Source: Fibrobacter sp.
GTDB lineage: Bacteria; Fibrobacterota; Fibrobacteria; Fibrobacterales; Fibrobacteraceae
DNA: 7,352 nucleotides
Direction of reading: 5' to 3'
NCBI GenBank assembly: GCA_012515825.1
Contig: JAAYXQ010000122.1
Coordinates: 1-7,352, forward strand
The notes under the pieces are model-generated. The model was not told the DNA's origin. It did no database searches and was given only the letters and a program-made list of their open reading frames with translations. Each line of letters begins with the position of its first letter. Within the stretch, counting starts at the first letter, position 1. Below, piece by piece: positions 1 through 7,319 of this stretch. The position numbers and the translations under genes were made by a program.

Positions 1-672
1 TATGATTCCGCAGGAGTCTTAGATGCGTTTATGTTAAAGTTTGAAAAGAAACAATTAGCTTCTTGGGTTTTAAAAGAACCTTCTGGGTCTTATCTTTTGG
101 CTGTTTTATCGAAGGCCTCCAAAGGAGAACGTCTTTCGGTTTATCGTTTTAAGGAAATCAATACAACTCCAGAGGCATTAAAAGTTCATTCTGTTTTAGA
201 TCCCAATCGTTTATTCTTAGACTACAAGCAGACAAGTGAAACGGAGTTTGAACATTTAGATAATCCCAATTTAAAGGTATCAGTACTTTCCGACCGAATT
301 CGATTTACTTATAAAAATGAAGACCCAAATACTATATTTTTCCCTACAGATTTTAAAACTCAAAATGAAGTAGAAAAGAGAGCCTTAGTGGATCAATACT
401 TGGCTTTTTTTGAATATGAATATTCTTTAATGCTTCGTTCCTTTATACAATCGACTCGAGGTATTTTTAATTGGCAGCCATGGCATTGGTACTTAAAGCC
501 TTGGACGACAGGAATGAAGATCTCTCGTCACGAATTAGAGGCCATTTTAGAGCGTGGAGTCGCACCTTCTTCTTTTAGATTATTTTATTCTAAGGCAAAG
601 AATGGTGAAATCGTTCAATTTAGCACAAATGGCAATGGATACTACTTAATGGAGATTCTTTTACCGCGTTGA
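1..672 (+). CDS. Unrecognised protein, C-terminal part (open at left edge)
   Basis: I do not recognise this protein and assign no function. The frame is open to the first base of the window (it reads YDSAGVLDAF before the first methionine), so the gene probably starts outside. The first ATG in frame is at 31 and would give 213 aa, but its only Shine-Dalgarno-like stretch (AGGAG, 12-16) lies 14 nt away, which is too far to be convincing. An ATG at 23 is better spaced but hits a stop after four codons. The visible part is soluble in character, with no membrane segment. Its first half alternates short strand-like stretches with charged loops. Its second half is helical and rich in aromatics (the NWQPWHWYLKPW stretch near residue 150, counted from the ATG at 31), and it ends in a strand-like GNGYYLMEILLPR. 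The stop lies 36 bp before porU on the same strand, so the two are likely co-transcribed. Coding status is well supported by the long clean frame; the start is not. Confidence 0.75.
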   Translation, partial: YDSAGVLDAFMLKFEKKQLASWVLKEPSGSYLLAVLSKASKGERLSVYRFKEINTTPEALKVHSVLDPNRLFLDYKQTSETEFEHLDNPNLKVSVLSDRIRFTYKNEDPNTIFFPTDFKTQNEVEKRALVDQYLAFFEYEYSLMLRSFIQSTRGIFNWQPWHWYLKPWTTGMKISRHELEAILERGVAPSSFRLFYSKAKNGEIVQFSTNGNGYYLMEILLPR

Positions 673-708
673 TTTTTTTATCTTGTAGAAGAATCACTAA
701 ATAAAATT

Positions 709-3700
709 ATGAAATTTGCATTATATTACATTACTTTTCTGCTATTTGCTACATCTGCTTTTGCTGGTGGTGTTTTTGAAGATAAAGAAACCAAATTTGT
801 TTACAGAGATTCCATTTTGGATTTTTCTTCTGAAGCTTGTCCAGAGGGAGGCATTCGCTTAACTCCAGAAAATAGTTTTTATGTAGATGATTCAGATTTA
901 CCGTATCGTGTTTATCGAGTGGCGTTGCCTGATTCTATTCCTCCATCGGTTGCTATTCGTGATACTAAAACAAAAACAATGACATCGATTTGGTGTCAAA
1001 AAGATTCTATTCCTTCATTAAAAACAATTGTCTCGAAACCTTTCCTTCGAGATGGTTTATGGATGATTGATATTTCTGTGCCTCTGTTAAAAAGTAAAGC
1101 TTCTTTTTATACCGTTCGTGAGCAGTTTGAAATTTCAGTCGAATTTCGTTCTAAAAAAGCCAAAGGATATTTCCCTGGAAAAAGAGCTTTAGCTAAAGTA
1201 TTGAATTCTAAATCCGCTTCGAAATGGGGTGTGTCTCGGAATCATAATGCCCTTCGTCGAGCTGCCGTTTCTGAGCTTTCCAATGTAGAATGGATTGCTC
1301 GATTTTCTATTGGTAATCAAGAGGTCGCAAGTTTAAGTGAAGATGGCTTGTACGCCGTTCCTTTTACTTTGATTCGAAGTGCTTTGAGTGCGGCTGGTTT
1401 AGAAGATAAAATGAGTGGCGTCCCTGTTTCAAAATGGCGCCTTTATGGAGCATCTGCAGATACTCTTCAAGAAGAAATCACCTCTACTTCTGATATCTTA
1501 CCAGCCCAATTATTTCAGATTCCTATAGAAATTCGAGATCATAATGGTAGAGACCTTTCGCCTAATGGGATTTTTGATGATGGCGATACTCTTGTTTTTG
1601 TAGGGTATGGTACGTCTTTATGGAAAAAAGACAGTTTATTTCCTAAAGCCCCTTATTATTTTTCAGTTTCACCCTATAGTTTTTACCAATATTTTCAATT
1701 GGGTTGGTCTGATCAAGGCTCTCCCAAGCGTTTAGAAAATTTAAGCACTTCTACTTATTCGAATCCTAAAGACATCGCCTGGAAACGTTATGTTCGAGCA
1801 GAAAAAGAAGCTCTTTTAAGAGATACATATTTTGGAAAAGAACTTTTTTGGGAAACATCCACAGGAAAAGAGTGGTTTTGGTTTTGGCATTCATTTAAAG
1901 ATACTTTGAGTCTTTCTTCTTCTGATTTATATTTCCCTTCTACTTCTACTTTAAAAGGCATAAAAGAAGGGGGTCAGGGAGTGGTCTCATTTTCTTTTCT
2001 ACCTCATCGTTCGACAGCGATTTATAAAGTAGGTGATCTTTCTCAATCAACTAATTCAACTTATTCTGCTTTACCCTATAAAGATAGAATGAGTAAAATC
2101 AATTTTACAGCTTCCGTAAATGGCGCGTCATTAATAGAACATGATACATTAATGAATGGGGGTAATTTTGTTTTTAGTGTATCCAATCTAAAAGCGAATG
2201 GAAATGAGTATACTGTGACCATGTTACCAAATACTGGCCTATTTGATCGTTTTGATGGTTACAGTATTGCTTATGATTGGAATACTCAAGTGGATTCTGC
2301 TGAATGGTTTTTACCTGGGATGGTAAGTGGTGTGATTCGTATTCCAGTTTCTGATGAATCTCTTCGAGTTCTAAAATTTAAAAACGGTGAACCTCTTGGT
2401 CTTTTGCGTGTTCAGAATGGCTATGCGATAGATAGTCTTTCTCTATCAGATGATATACGTTATCTTGTTTATCGAAATAACTACTTTAAATCGGATCTAA
2501 AAATTGAAGCAACTCCTGAACGAATGAATGGCGTTTTAACTCGTTTAGAAAATATTTCTTCTAAAACGGAATATCTAATTATCACATCAGAAGCATTTCA
2601 AAAGCCTGGTTTAGAGTTAGCAGAATTTCGTTCGAGTGGAGAAATTATCAAAAGTATTCCCACGACGATTGTTTTAACAGAAGATATATACAAAGTATAC
2701 AATGGCGGCAGTCTCGATCCAATTGCGATTCGAAATTACATTGCTTATGCAAGGTCCGTTTGCCCGAACTTAAAATATGTTCTACTAGGTGGCACAGGTC
2801 ATTATGATTATAGAAAAATTAATACGAAATTGCCGCAAATATATGTTCCTCCTTTTGAAAGAGAAGATATGGCAACAGATGACTTTTTTGCTGCGCTTGA
2901 TATTGGTGAGGTTGTAGTGTATGGGAATTATGATATAGATCTCTCTGTTGGTCGTCTTCCTGTTTCTTCTGAAATGGCGTTCTATTCTTATATTGAAAAA
3001 GTGAAGGAATACGAACAAGTCGGTATTTTTGATAATGGGCGTTGGCGTAATAATATCATTCTTGCTGCAGATGATGCACTTAATGGTGCTTCTGTTGACC
3101 ATACGCCTCATACAGAAAGTCAAGAAAAATTAGTAGCTACTATAGATAGTCTTGCAAAGCATAATAAAACACGAGTAGATTACAGTAAAATTTATCTTTT
3201 AGATTATGTTCCAGATGCGTTAAATCAAAAGCCAGAAGCGGCAACTGATTTAATTAATAGTATCAATCAAGGTGCTCTTTTTACTATTTATTTTGGCCAT
3301 GGCTCAATTACTGATTGGGCTGGAGAAGGTTTATTAAAGCCCTCTTATATAGATCGTGTTTCAAATCAAGGACGTTATACTATACTGGGATCTTTTTCTT
3401 GTACAGTAGGCCGCTTTGACAAAGGAGACGAAATGTCTCTTTCAGAAGTCTTTCTTGGTGCCGCAAGTAAAGGAGCGATTGCTTCTATAGGAGCAACAAG
3501 AGAAACATTTGCTTCCAATAACGAAAATTTAGCAAGAGGAGTTATTCTCAATTCGTTTTTCCATGAAGATCAAACTTTAGGAAATGCTTTCTGGGCAGCC
3601 AAGGGACGTCATCTAATGAGCTTTACCAGACAACGGAACAATAACGAACGTTATGTTTTATTGGGAGAGCCTGTTTTATCGATACCTTCTTCTAAGTTAA

Positions 3701-4767
3701 ACGTGAAATTAGATCAACCGTTGGATACGATTCAAGCTCTTGATAAAATAACACTTTCTGGAACAGTATCAGAGATGTCTTCTGGTAAAATATACTTAGA
3801 TGTAAGAGAAGGCTCTTACATAAAGAAAATTAGTAATGGCATACCTAATACTGATGGCATACCTAAATATTTAGATATATCTTATTCTGGGCGTCCCATT
3901 TATTCCGAAACAGTAAATGTAAAGCAGGGACAATTTTCTACAGAATTCATCACTCCACGAAAAATCGCATTTGGAGATTCCAATGCTCAAGTATATGCGT
4001 GGGCTTATTCTAATGATAATCCCTATGTAGGAACAATGTTAGTTGATAGTATTATGATTTCTGGAACTTCTTCTTATGCCGATTCCATCAATGATCAAAG
4101 CCCTCCAGAGATTAAAATACAATCTTGTTTAACAACTTCATCTTTTTCGAGTATCGCTGAGGGAGATCGGATTCGTTTGCAGAGTCCAGGGTGTTTACAA
4201 GTGGTAATAGAAGATTCTACGGCGATTGATTTTAGAGAAGAAGCTGACGAAGGGATTTCATTTGAAGTCGTAGGGAAAACAGCTCCTTTCCATCCGTGGC
4301 CTTACTTAGAACAAACAAGTAAGAAAGTCATGTTACGAATGACCTTTGCTGAATCATCGTATCCTCCAGGTGTTTATGAATTTAAGGTATCTGCTTATGA
4401 TATTTTAGGAAATCGGGCAGAAAAATCTGTATTTGTAGAGCTCACTGAAACATTGCAAAAAGGATTGATGGATGTTTTTAATGTTCCAAATCCAATGGGC
4501 AAAAAGGGAACTACTTTCTATTTTAAGGACTTGGCTATAGATCGCTCTGCAGTTGTTTCTATTTATATATACAACCAAAATGGTCGCCTTGTACAAGTAT
4601 TAAAAAATGCGAAATCGGGTGAAACCTTTTGGGATGGTAGAGATTTTTATGGACGTCTTTTAGCTAATGGTTTATATCACTATATCGTAAAAAGTGATGT
4701 ACCTGCATCGGAAATGGCTAAAAAACAAGTCTTTTCTGTGAAACAAAAATTAGTGATTTCGAGGTAG
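709..4767 (+). CDS. porU: Type IX secretion system sortase PorU (C25 peptidase)
   Basis: PorU is the surface cysteine peptidase of the T9SS. In Porphyromonas it cleaves the C-terminal sorting domain from exported cargo and helps attach the cargo to the cell surface. Seen here: a signal peptide with a likely cut after AFA (residue 19); a long beta-rich N-terminal region; and a C25 domain at about residues 621-988. The C25 domain contains GGTGHYDYR (694-702), DLSVGRLP (744-751), the catalytic histidine in FGHGS (H864) and the catalytic cysteine in SFSCTVGRFD (C898). It closes with LLGEPVLSIP. The His-Cys spacing of 34 is close to that of gingipains. After it come an Ig-like beta region (about 990-1250) resembling the same part of Bacteroidota PorU, and a C-terminal FlgD/T9SS-type domain starting at VFNVPNPMG (1256-1264). 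At 1352 aa it is longer than Porphyromonas PorU (about 1160 aa). C1140 and C1162 could form a disulfide (inference). There is no clear Shine-Dalgarno before the ATG. A secreted C25 protease that is itself cargo is the alternative, but the domain order favours PorU. Confidence 0.9.
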   Translation: MKFALYYITFLLFATSAFAGGVFEDKETKFVYRDSILDFSSEACPEGGIRLTPENSFYVDDSDLPYRVYRVALPDSIPPSVAIRDTKTKTMTSIWCQKDSIPSLKTIVSKPFLRDGLWMIDISVPLLKSKASFYTVREQFEISVEFRSKKAKGYFPGKRALAKVLNSKSASKWGVSRNHNALRRAAVSELSNVEWIARFSIGNQEVASLSEDGLYAVPFTLIRSALSAAGLEDKMSGVPVSKWRLYGASADTLQEEITSTSDILPAQLFQIPIEIRDHNGRDLSPNGIFDDGDTLVFVGYGTSLWKKDSLFPKAPYYFSVSPYSFYQYFQLGWSDQGSPKRLENLSTSTYSNPKDIAWKRYVRAEKEALLRDTYFGKELFWETSTGKEWFWFWHSFKDTLSLSSSDLYFPSTSTLKGIKEGGQGVVSFSFLPHRSTAIYKVGDLSQSTNSTYSALPYKDRMSKINFTASVNGASLIEHDTLMNGGNFVFSVSNLKANGNEYTVTMLPNTGLFDRFDGYSIAYDWNTQVDSAEWFLPGMVSGVIRIPVSDESLRVLKFKNGEPLGLLRVQNGYAIDSLSLSDDIRYLVYRNNYFKSDLKIEATPERMNGVLTRLENISSKTEYLIITSEAFQKPGLELAEFRSSGEIIKSIPTTIVLTEDIYKVYNGGSLDPIAIRNYIAYARSVCPNLKYVLLGGTGHYDYRKINTKLPQIYVPPFEREDMATDDFFAALDIGEVVVYGNYDIDLSVGRLPVSSEMAFYSYIEKVKEYEQVGIFDNGRWRNNIILAADDALNGASVDHTPHTESQEKLVATIDSLAKHNKTRVDYSKIYLLDYVPDALNQKPEAATDLINSINQGALFTIYFGHGSITDWAGEGLLKPSYIDRVSNQGRYTILGSFSCTVGRFDKGDEMSLSEVFLGAASKGAIASIGATRETFASNNENLARGVILNSFFHEDQTLGNAFWAAKGRHLMSFTRQRNNNERYVLLGEPVLSIPSSKLNVKLDQPLDTIQALDKITLSGTVSEMSSGKIYLDVREGSYIKKISNGIPNTDGIPKYLDISYSGRPIYSETVNVKQGQFSTEFITPRKIAFGDSNAQVYAWAYSNDNPYVGTMLVDSIMISGTSSYADSINDQSPPEIKIQSCLTTSSFSSIAEGDRIRLQSPGCLQVVIEDSTAIDFREEADEGISFEVVGKTAPFHPWPYLEQTSKKVMLRMTFAESSYPPGVYEFKVSAYDILGNRAEKSVFVELTETLQKGLMDVFNVPNPMGKKGTTFYFKDLAIDRSAVVSIYIYNQNGRLVQVLKNAKSGETFWDGRDFYGRLLANGLYHYIVKSDVPASEMAKKQVFSVKQKLVISR
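3835..3870 (+). repeat. 18-bp imperfect tandem duplication inside porU
   Basis: Two adjacent 18-bp units (3835-3852 and 3853-3870) match at 14 of 18 positions and share the perfect 12-mer TGGCATACCTAA. They are in frame and encode NGIPNT followed by DGIPKY, in the region just after the peptidase domain. The likely origin is replication slippage. Because the unit is six codons long, gain or loss of a copy would keep the frame and change only a surface loop. Confidence 0.6.
4761..4764 (+). promoter_or_regulatory. Ribosome binding site GAGG inside the end of porU
   Basis: GAGG overlaps the last sense codon of porU and ends just before its TAG stop (4765-4767). It is followed after five bases by the ATG at 4770. 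Placement and spacing are those of a normal Shine-Dalgarno site, so the membrane protein is probably translated in coupling with porU. It also supports 4770 as the start of that gene. Confidence 0.6.
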
Positions 4768-4769
4768 TT

Positions 4770-5612
4770 ATGGAATTGAGAAAAAAACCGAGTTTTTGGC
4801 AGCGTTTATTAGAAACCTTATTTCGGTTACGCTTGATTTTTTTATTGCTGTCAGGAGTGCTTCTCCTTCTTCTCTTCTTTTCAAGAAATGAACTTTTCTC
4901 CTTTATTTTAGCTGCCTCTGAAAGTTTTTCTATAAAGGTGAGCTCAGGATTAAACCTTGCTGAATTAAAGCCTTACTTCCCTTTATTTGGGGGTGTAATA
5001 GCTATTTTCATAGTTCGTTTTATTATCGGGGGAGTATTCTCTGGCCTCTTTTTCTTAGCCACGAGTCTCATTGTTCCATTAGCTCTTTTCGTTTTAGACG
5101 GCTCAGATAATGTCATTATCAAATTACTATTATGGTGCAGTTTAATTTCTATTCTTCTTTCTTTCTTGGTGCCAAAAGCTTGGGTTAAGTCTTTGTTCGC
5201 TTTATTTATAGGTGCTTTATTACTAAGTGGTTTTGCTGTATGGATTGAAGTAAGCCTTTTAAGTTGGGCCTGTTTACTGATATTATTATTTGCCGATGCT
5301 TTAACCGTCGGCTGGTATACTGGAGTGCATCTAAAAGAAGGGAAACCTAAAGCGGGCTCTATCATTCAAGCATCCTTAAAACAACTTCCAGTGATTGCAA
5401 TAGGGGCTTTTGTGGCTCTTGTGATCTCTTTATTTGTTGAAAATCTTTGGTCGTTAGAAGCCGTTCTTTCCCAATCTCTTTTTTGGATGGCTTATCTAGG
5501 GGTATTTTATTTAATATTTTCCCCTTATTATTCTTTTATGTCTTTAGATCAATTACGCTCTCAAAAACGTCAAGTGAAAATTCCGAATTCAGGTGCATCT
5601 AAACGATCATAG
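4770..5612 (+). CDS. Polytopic inner-membrane protein of unknown function
   Basis: This is an integral membrane protein whose family I cannot name. It has a short basic N-terminus (MELRKKPSFWQRL) followed by about seven or eight hydrophobic segments, roughly at residues 19-38, 71-89, 92-110, 116-134, 139-157, 163-182, 206-224 and 236-252. It ends in a basic, hydrophilic tail (QLRSQKRQVKIPNSGASKRS) that is probably cytoplasmic. The longest loop in the first half (about 39-70) is probably periplasmic. The stretch from ADALTVGWYTGVHLKEG (175 onward) to the next hydrophobic segment loosely recalls the sterol-sensing/MMPL part of RND transporters, but the protein is far too short for a whole transporter and I do not rely on this. 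The start at 4770 has a good ribosome binding site. The gene follows porU by 2 bp, so it is almost certainly co-transcribed and may serve envelope or secretion functions (inference from position only). No catalytic motif is evident. Confidence 0.85.
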   Translation: MELRKKPSFWQRLLETLFRLRLIFLLLSGVLLLLLFFSRNELFSFILAASESFSIKVSSGLNLAELKPYFPLFGGVIAIFIVRFIIGGVFSGLFFLATSLIVPLALFVLDGSDNVIIKLLLWCSLISILLSFLVPKAWVKSLFALFIGALLLSGFAVWIEVSLLSWACLLILLFADALTVGWYTGVHLKEGKPKAGSIIQASLKQLPVIAIGAFVALVISLFVENLWSLEAVLSQSLFWMAYLGVFYLIFSPYYSFMSLDQLRSQKRQVKIPNSGASKRS

Positions 5613-5672
5613 GAGTTTTCAAACATTTATTTTGCATAAGTTGTAAGCGTAGATATCAATTAATCTTGAGGC
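5613..5672. other. Convergent intergenic gap without a clear terminator
   Basis: This 60-bp AT-rich gap separates the ends of two converging genes, where a bidirectional terminator would be expected. I find no GC-rich hairpin followed by a T run. The only inverted pair is TAAGC (5644-5648) with GCTTA (5671-5675), whose stem is short and whose loop is 22 nt, so I do not call a terminator. Confidence 0.35.
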
Positions 5673-7115
5673 TTAAAATAAATACTTCACGTAAAGGCCG
5701 AAGGATTCCATTGTTCTCGACATTGGCTCAAAGTATTCGCCTTCATAGGCAGCAATCTTAAAATAGAATTTTAAGTTAAGCCCTAAATTAATGTGTTTTG
5801 CAAGAAAGAAATCAATATTGGAAATATTAAAACCAACAATATCCCAGCCAGTCGCTCCGTAATGCGGTGCTGAAGAAGGCATTGTTTTTAACAGAAAAAT
5901 ATTAGTATGGTTTGAAATGCGTCCGTATTTGGCTGAAATATCAAAAGCGGCTTTATAGTGTACTCCATAATTCAATTGGTATGTTCTTGTCGGTTCATAA
6001 TCAGGATAAAACTCTTTTAAAAGATCATCGTAATTAAAGTCTGTGGAGCCTAGAATGACAAAGGATGGAATGCTTGTTAACCTAAAAGAAAGAGAGGGAC
6101 GAAGCCAAACATTGAAATCACTACCAAGGCCCAGAGAAAAAGCACTCATCTCGACTAAATCACCGTAGAATACATCATAGCTAGTGTATGTCGCAAAATC
6201 AAACCAATCTTTTCCTGAAACCTTATTGATGTTTTTTAATTTGGCAAGAACTTCTAAATTAAATAAACGTTCTCGTTGTCCCATTTCTTGAGTGGCTTGA
6301 ATCGTAAAATATTCAAAGGGCTTTTTTAATACCCGATTAGGAGATCCATAGACTAAGTTTAGACCAGCAAAGCCAAAAAGCTCTTCCCATTTGTCATCCA
6401 ATCGATCAGCGGGAGATTTGTCGTATCGATAATCACTACCAAAACGAAATCCAGCACCAGTAAATACCGAGAGCTCTATTGGAAAATAATGAGGATGATT
6501 GGGTCTCGTACCAGTTATTCTGCGGTGCAAGTAGGTGTATGGATTTAAAATGAAGGCTCCAGCGTGATCTATCCAATTTGGCTTTGGTTTAACTAACAAG
6601 CGTTCTGATAGTCGATACAGAATTTCACCATAAAAAGCACCACCGTAGCTTGTCATAATAAAATCATTTAATGAGGGATATTCATTTTCACAAAAAAATT
6701 CCCATGAGAATGATCCAAACATATCAAATAAAACGCTTTGGTAGAAGGAATATCCAGAAGCTCTTGCGGCAGCATGATAAAAAACGCCTTGATATGGGTG
6801 CCCGAAAAAGTTGATTCCAAAGTGGTTGTTGTCCCAAGTCCAGCCATTTTTTATGTTTCTCTTCCATACTTCGGGACTAATTTTTGCGTAATTTACCCCT
6901 AGATGATAACGATCCCATGCCCAGACAAAAACATTTTGAACGAGAATTTCACCGAAAGGAATTAAAACAGGTAATGGCTCTTTATAATCGACAGAAACGG
7001 TGGACGGGGCATTATAGTCAAAAGTAGAGTCAAGCGGAAAAGAAGCTCTACCCGCATAAGCGTTTCCCATAGCAATAAAAAGAAAACAAAGAAGTGAAAC
7101 AATTATATTCTTCAC
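5673..7115 (-). CDS. DUF3943-family protein, predicted outer-membrane beta-barrel
   Basis: The protein matches my memory of the DUF3943 family, whose function is unknown. The family signature is clear: WDNNHFGINFFGHPYQG at residues 94-110, then AARASGYSFYQS, GSFSWEFF, EYPSLNDFIMTSYGGAFYGE and RLSERL up to about 173. A signal peptide with a likely cut after AYA (residue 21) sends it out of the cytoplasm. From about 210 to the end it is a series of alternating, aromatic-rich strands. It finishes in GLYVKYLF with a terminal phenylalanine, as outer-membrane barrels often do, so I infer an outer-membrane location. The start codon is GTG (7115-7113): an in-frame TAA lies six codons upstream with no ATG between, and the next methionine (residue 16) would destroy the signal peptide. 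No good Shine-Dalgarno is visible. It converges on the porU unit and is therefore transcribed separately. Confidence 0.87.
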   Translation of the reverse strand: MKNIIVSLLCFLFIAMGNAYAGRASFPLDSTFDYNAPSTVSVDYKEPLPVLIPFGEILVQNVFVWAWDRYHLGVNYAKISPEVWKRNIKNGWTWDNNHFGINFFGHPYQGVFYHAAARASGYSFYQSVLFDMFGSFSWEFFCENEYPSLNDFIMTSYGGAFYGEILYRLSERLLVKPKPNWIDHAGAFILNPYTYLHRRITGTRPNHPHYFPIELSVFTGAGFRFGSDYRYDKSPADRLDDKWEELFGFAGLNLVYGSPNRVLKKPFEYFTIQATQEMGQRERLFNLEVLAKLKNINKVSGKDWFDFATYTSYDVFYGDLVEMSAFSLGLGSDFNVWLRPSLSFRLTSIPSFVILGSTDFNYDDLLKEFYPDYEPTRTYQLNYGVHYKAAFDISAKYGRISNHTNIFLLKTMPSSAPHYGATGWDIVGFNISNIDFFLAKHINLGLNLKFYFKIAAYEGEYFEPMSRTMESFGLYVKYLF

Positions 7116-7256
7116 ACGTGAAAGGTAGTTTTATTTCTGCAAAAATAGCAGATAGAAATGGATAAGAGGTTGTTTTTTATGGATGAAAAGGGTTTGTAAT
7201 GCTTTTTTTATAAAAACGGCTTTTCAATAATTTTTAGAAGCTCCCTTGCGCGAGGC

Positions 7257-7295
7257 TTAAAATCATTTAATTCACTACGTTCAACATGATTTTAA
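7257..7295. repeat. Perfect 10-bp inverted repeat, AT-rich stem-loop
   Basis: TTAAAATCAT (7257-7266) is the exact reverse complement of ATGATTTTAA (7286-7295), with a 19-nt loop between them. The stem is AT-rich and has no following T run on the plus strand. It could be a weak terminator for a minus-strand gene entering from the right, or a symmetric protein-binding site. The symmetry is certain; the role is not. Confidence 0.5.
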
Positions 7296-7297
7296 TC

Positions 7298-7319
7298 GAA
7301 CTCAATAACTTGTGAGTTC
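7298..7319. repeat. Perfect 7-bp inverted repeat
   Basis: GAACTCA (7298-7304) pairs exactly with TGAGTTC (7313-7319) around an 8-nt loop. It follows the 10-bp inverted repeat by two bases. A further pair, ACTACG (7274-7279) with CGTAGT (7326-7331), encloses it but crosses the first stem, so the two arrangements would be mutually exclusive. Chance occurrence in AT-rich DNA is possible. Confidence 0.4.

Noticed and set aside
2785..3123. Minus-strand 112-codon open frame
   Set aside because: It lies fully inside the conserved peptidase domain of porU, and its product is a low-complexity, isoleucine- and basic-rich antisense shadow.
4405..4596. Minus-strand 63-codon open frame
   Set aside because: It lies antisense within the conserved C-terminal domain of porU, with no start signal or recognisable motif.
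4973..5365. Minus-strand 130-codon open frame
   Set aside because: It is antisense to the membrane-protein gene; its lysine- and threonine-rich composition is what the reverse strand of hydrophobic codons gives.
7158..7199. Plus-strand 13-codon frame (MDKRLFFMDEKGL)
   Set aside because: Too short, no ribosome binding site, and no further support as a leader peptide.
7205..7216. Palindrome TTTTTATAAAAA as a terminator or operator
   Set aside because: A/T-only palindromes are expected by chance in such DNA, and there is no GC stem or known operator motif.
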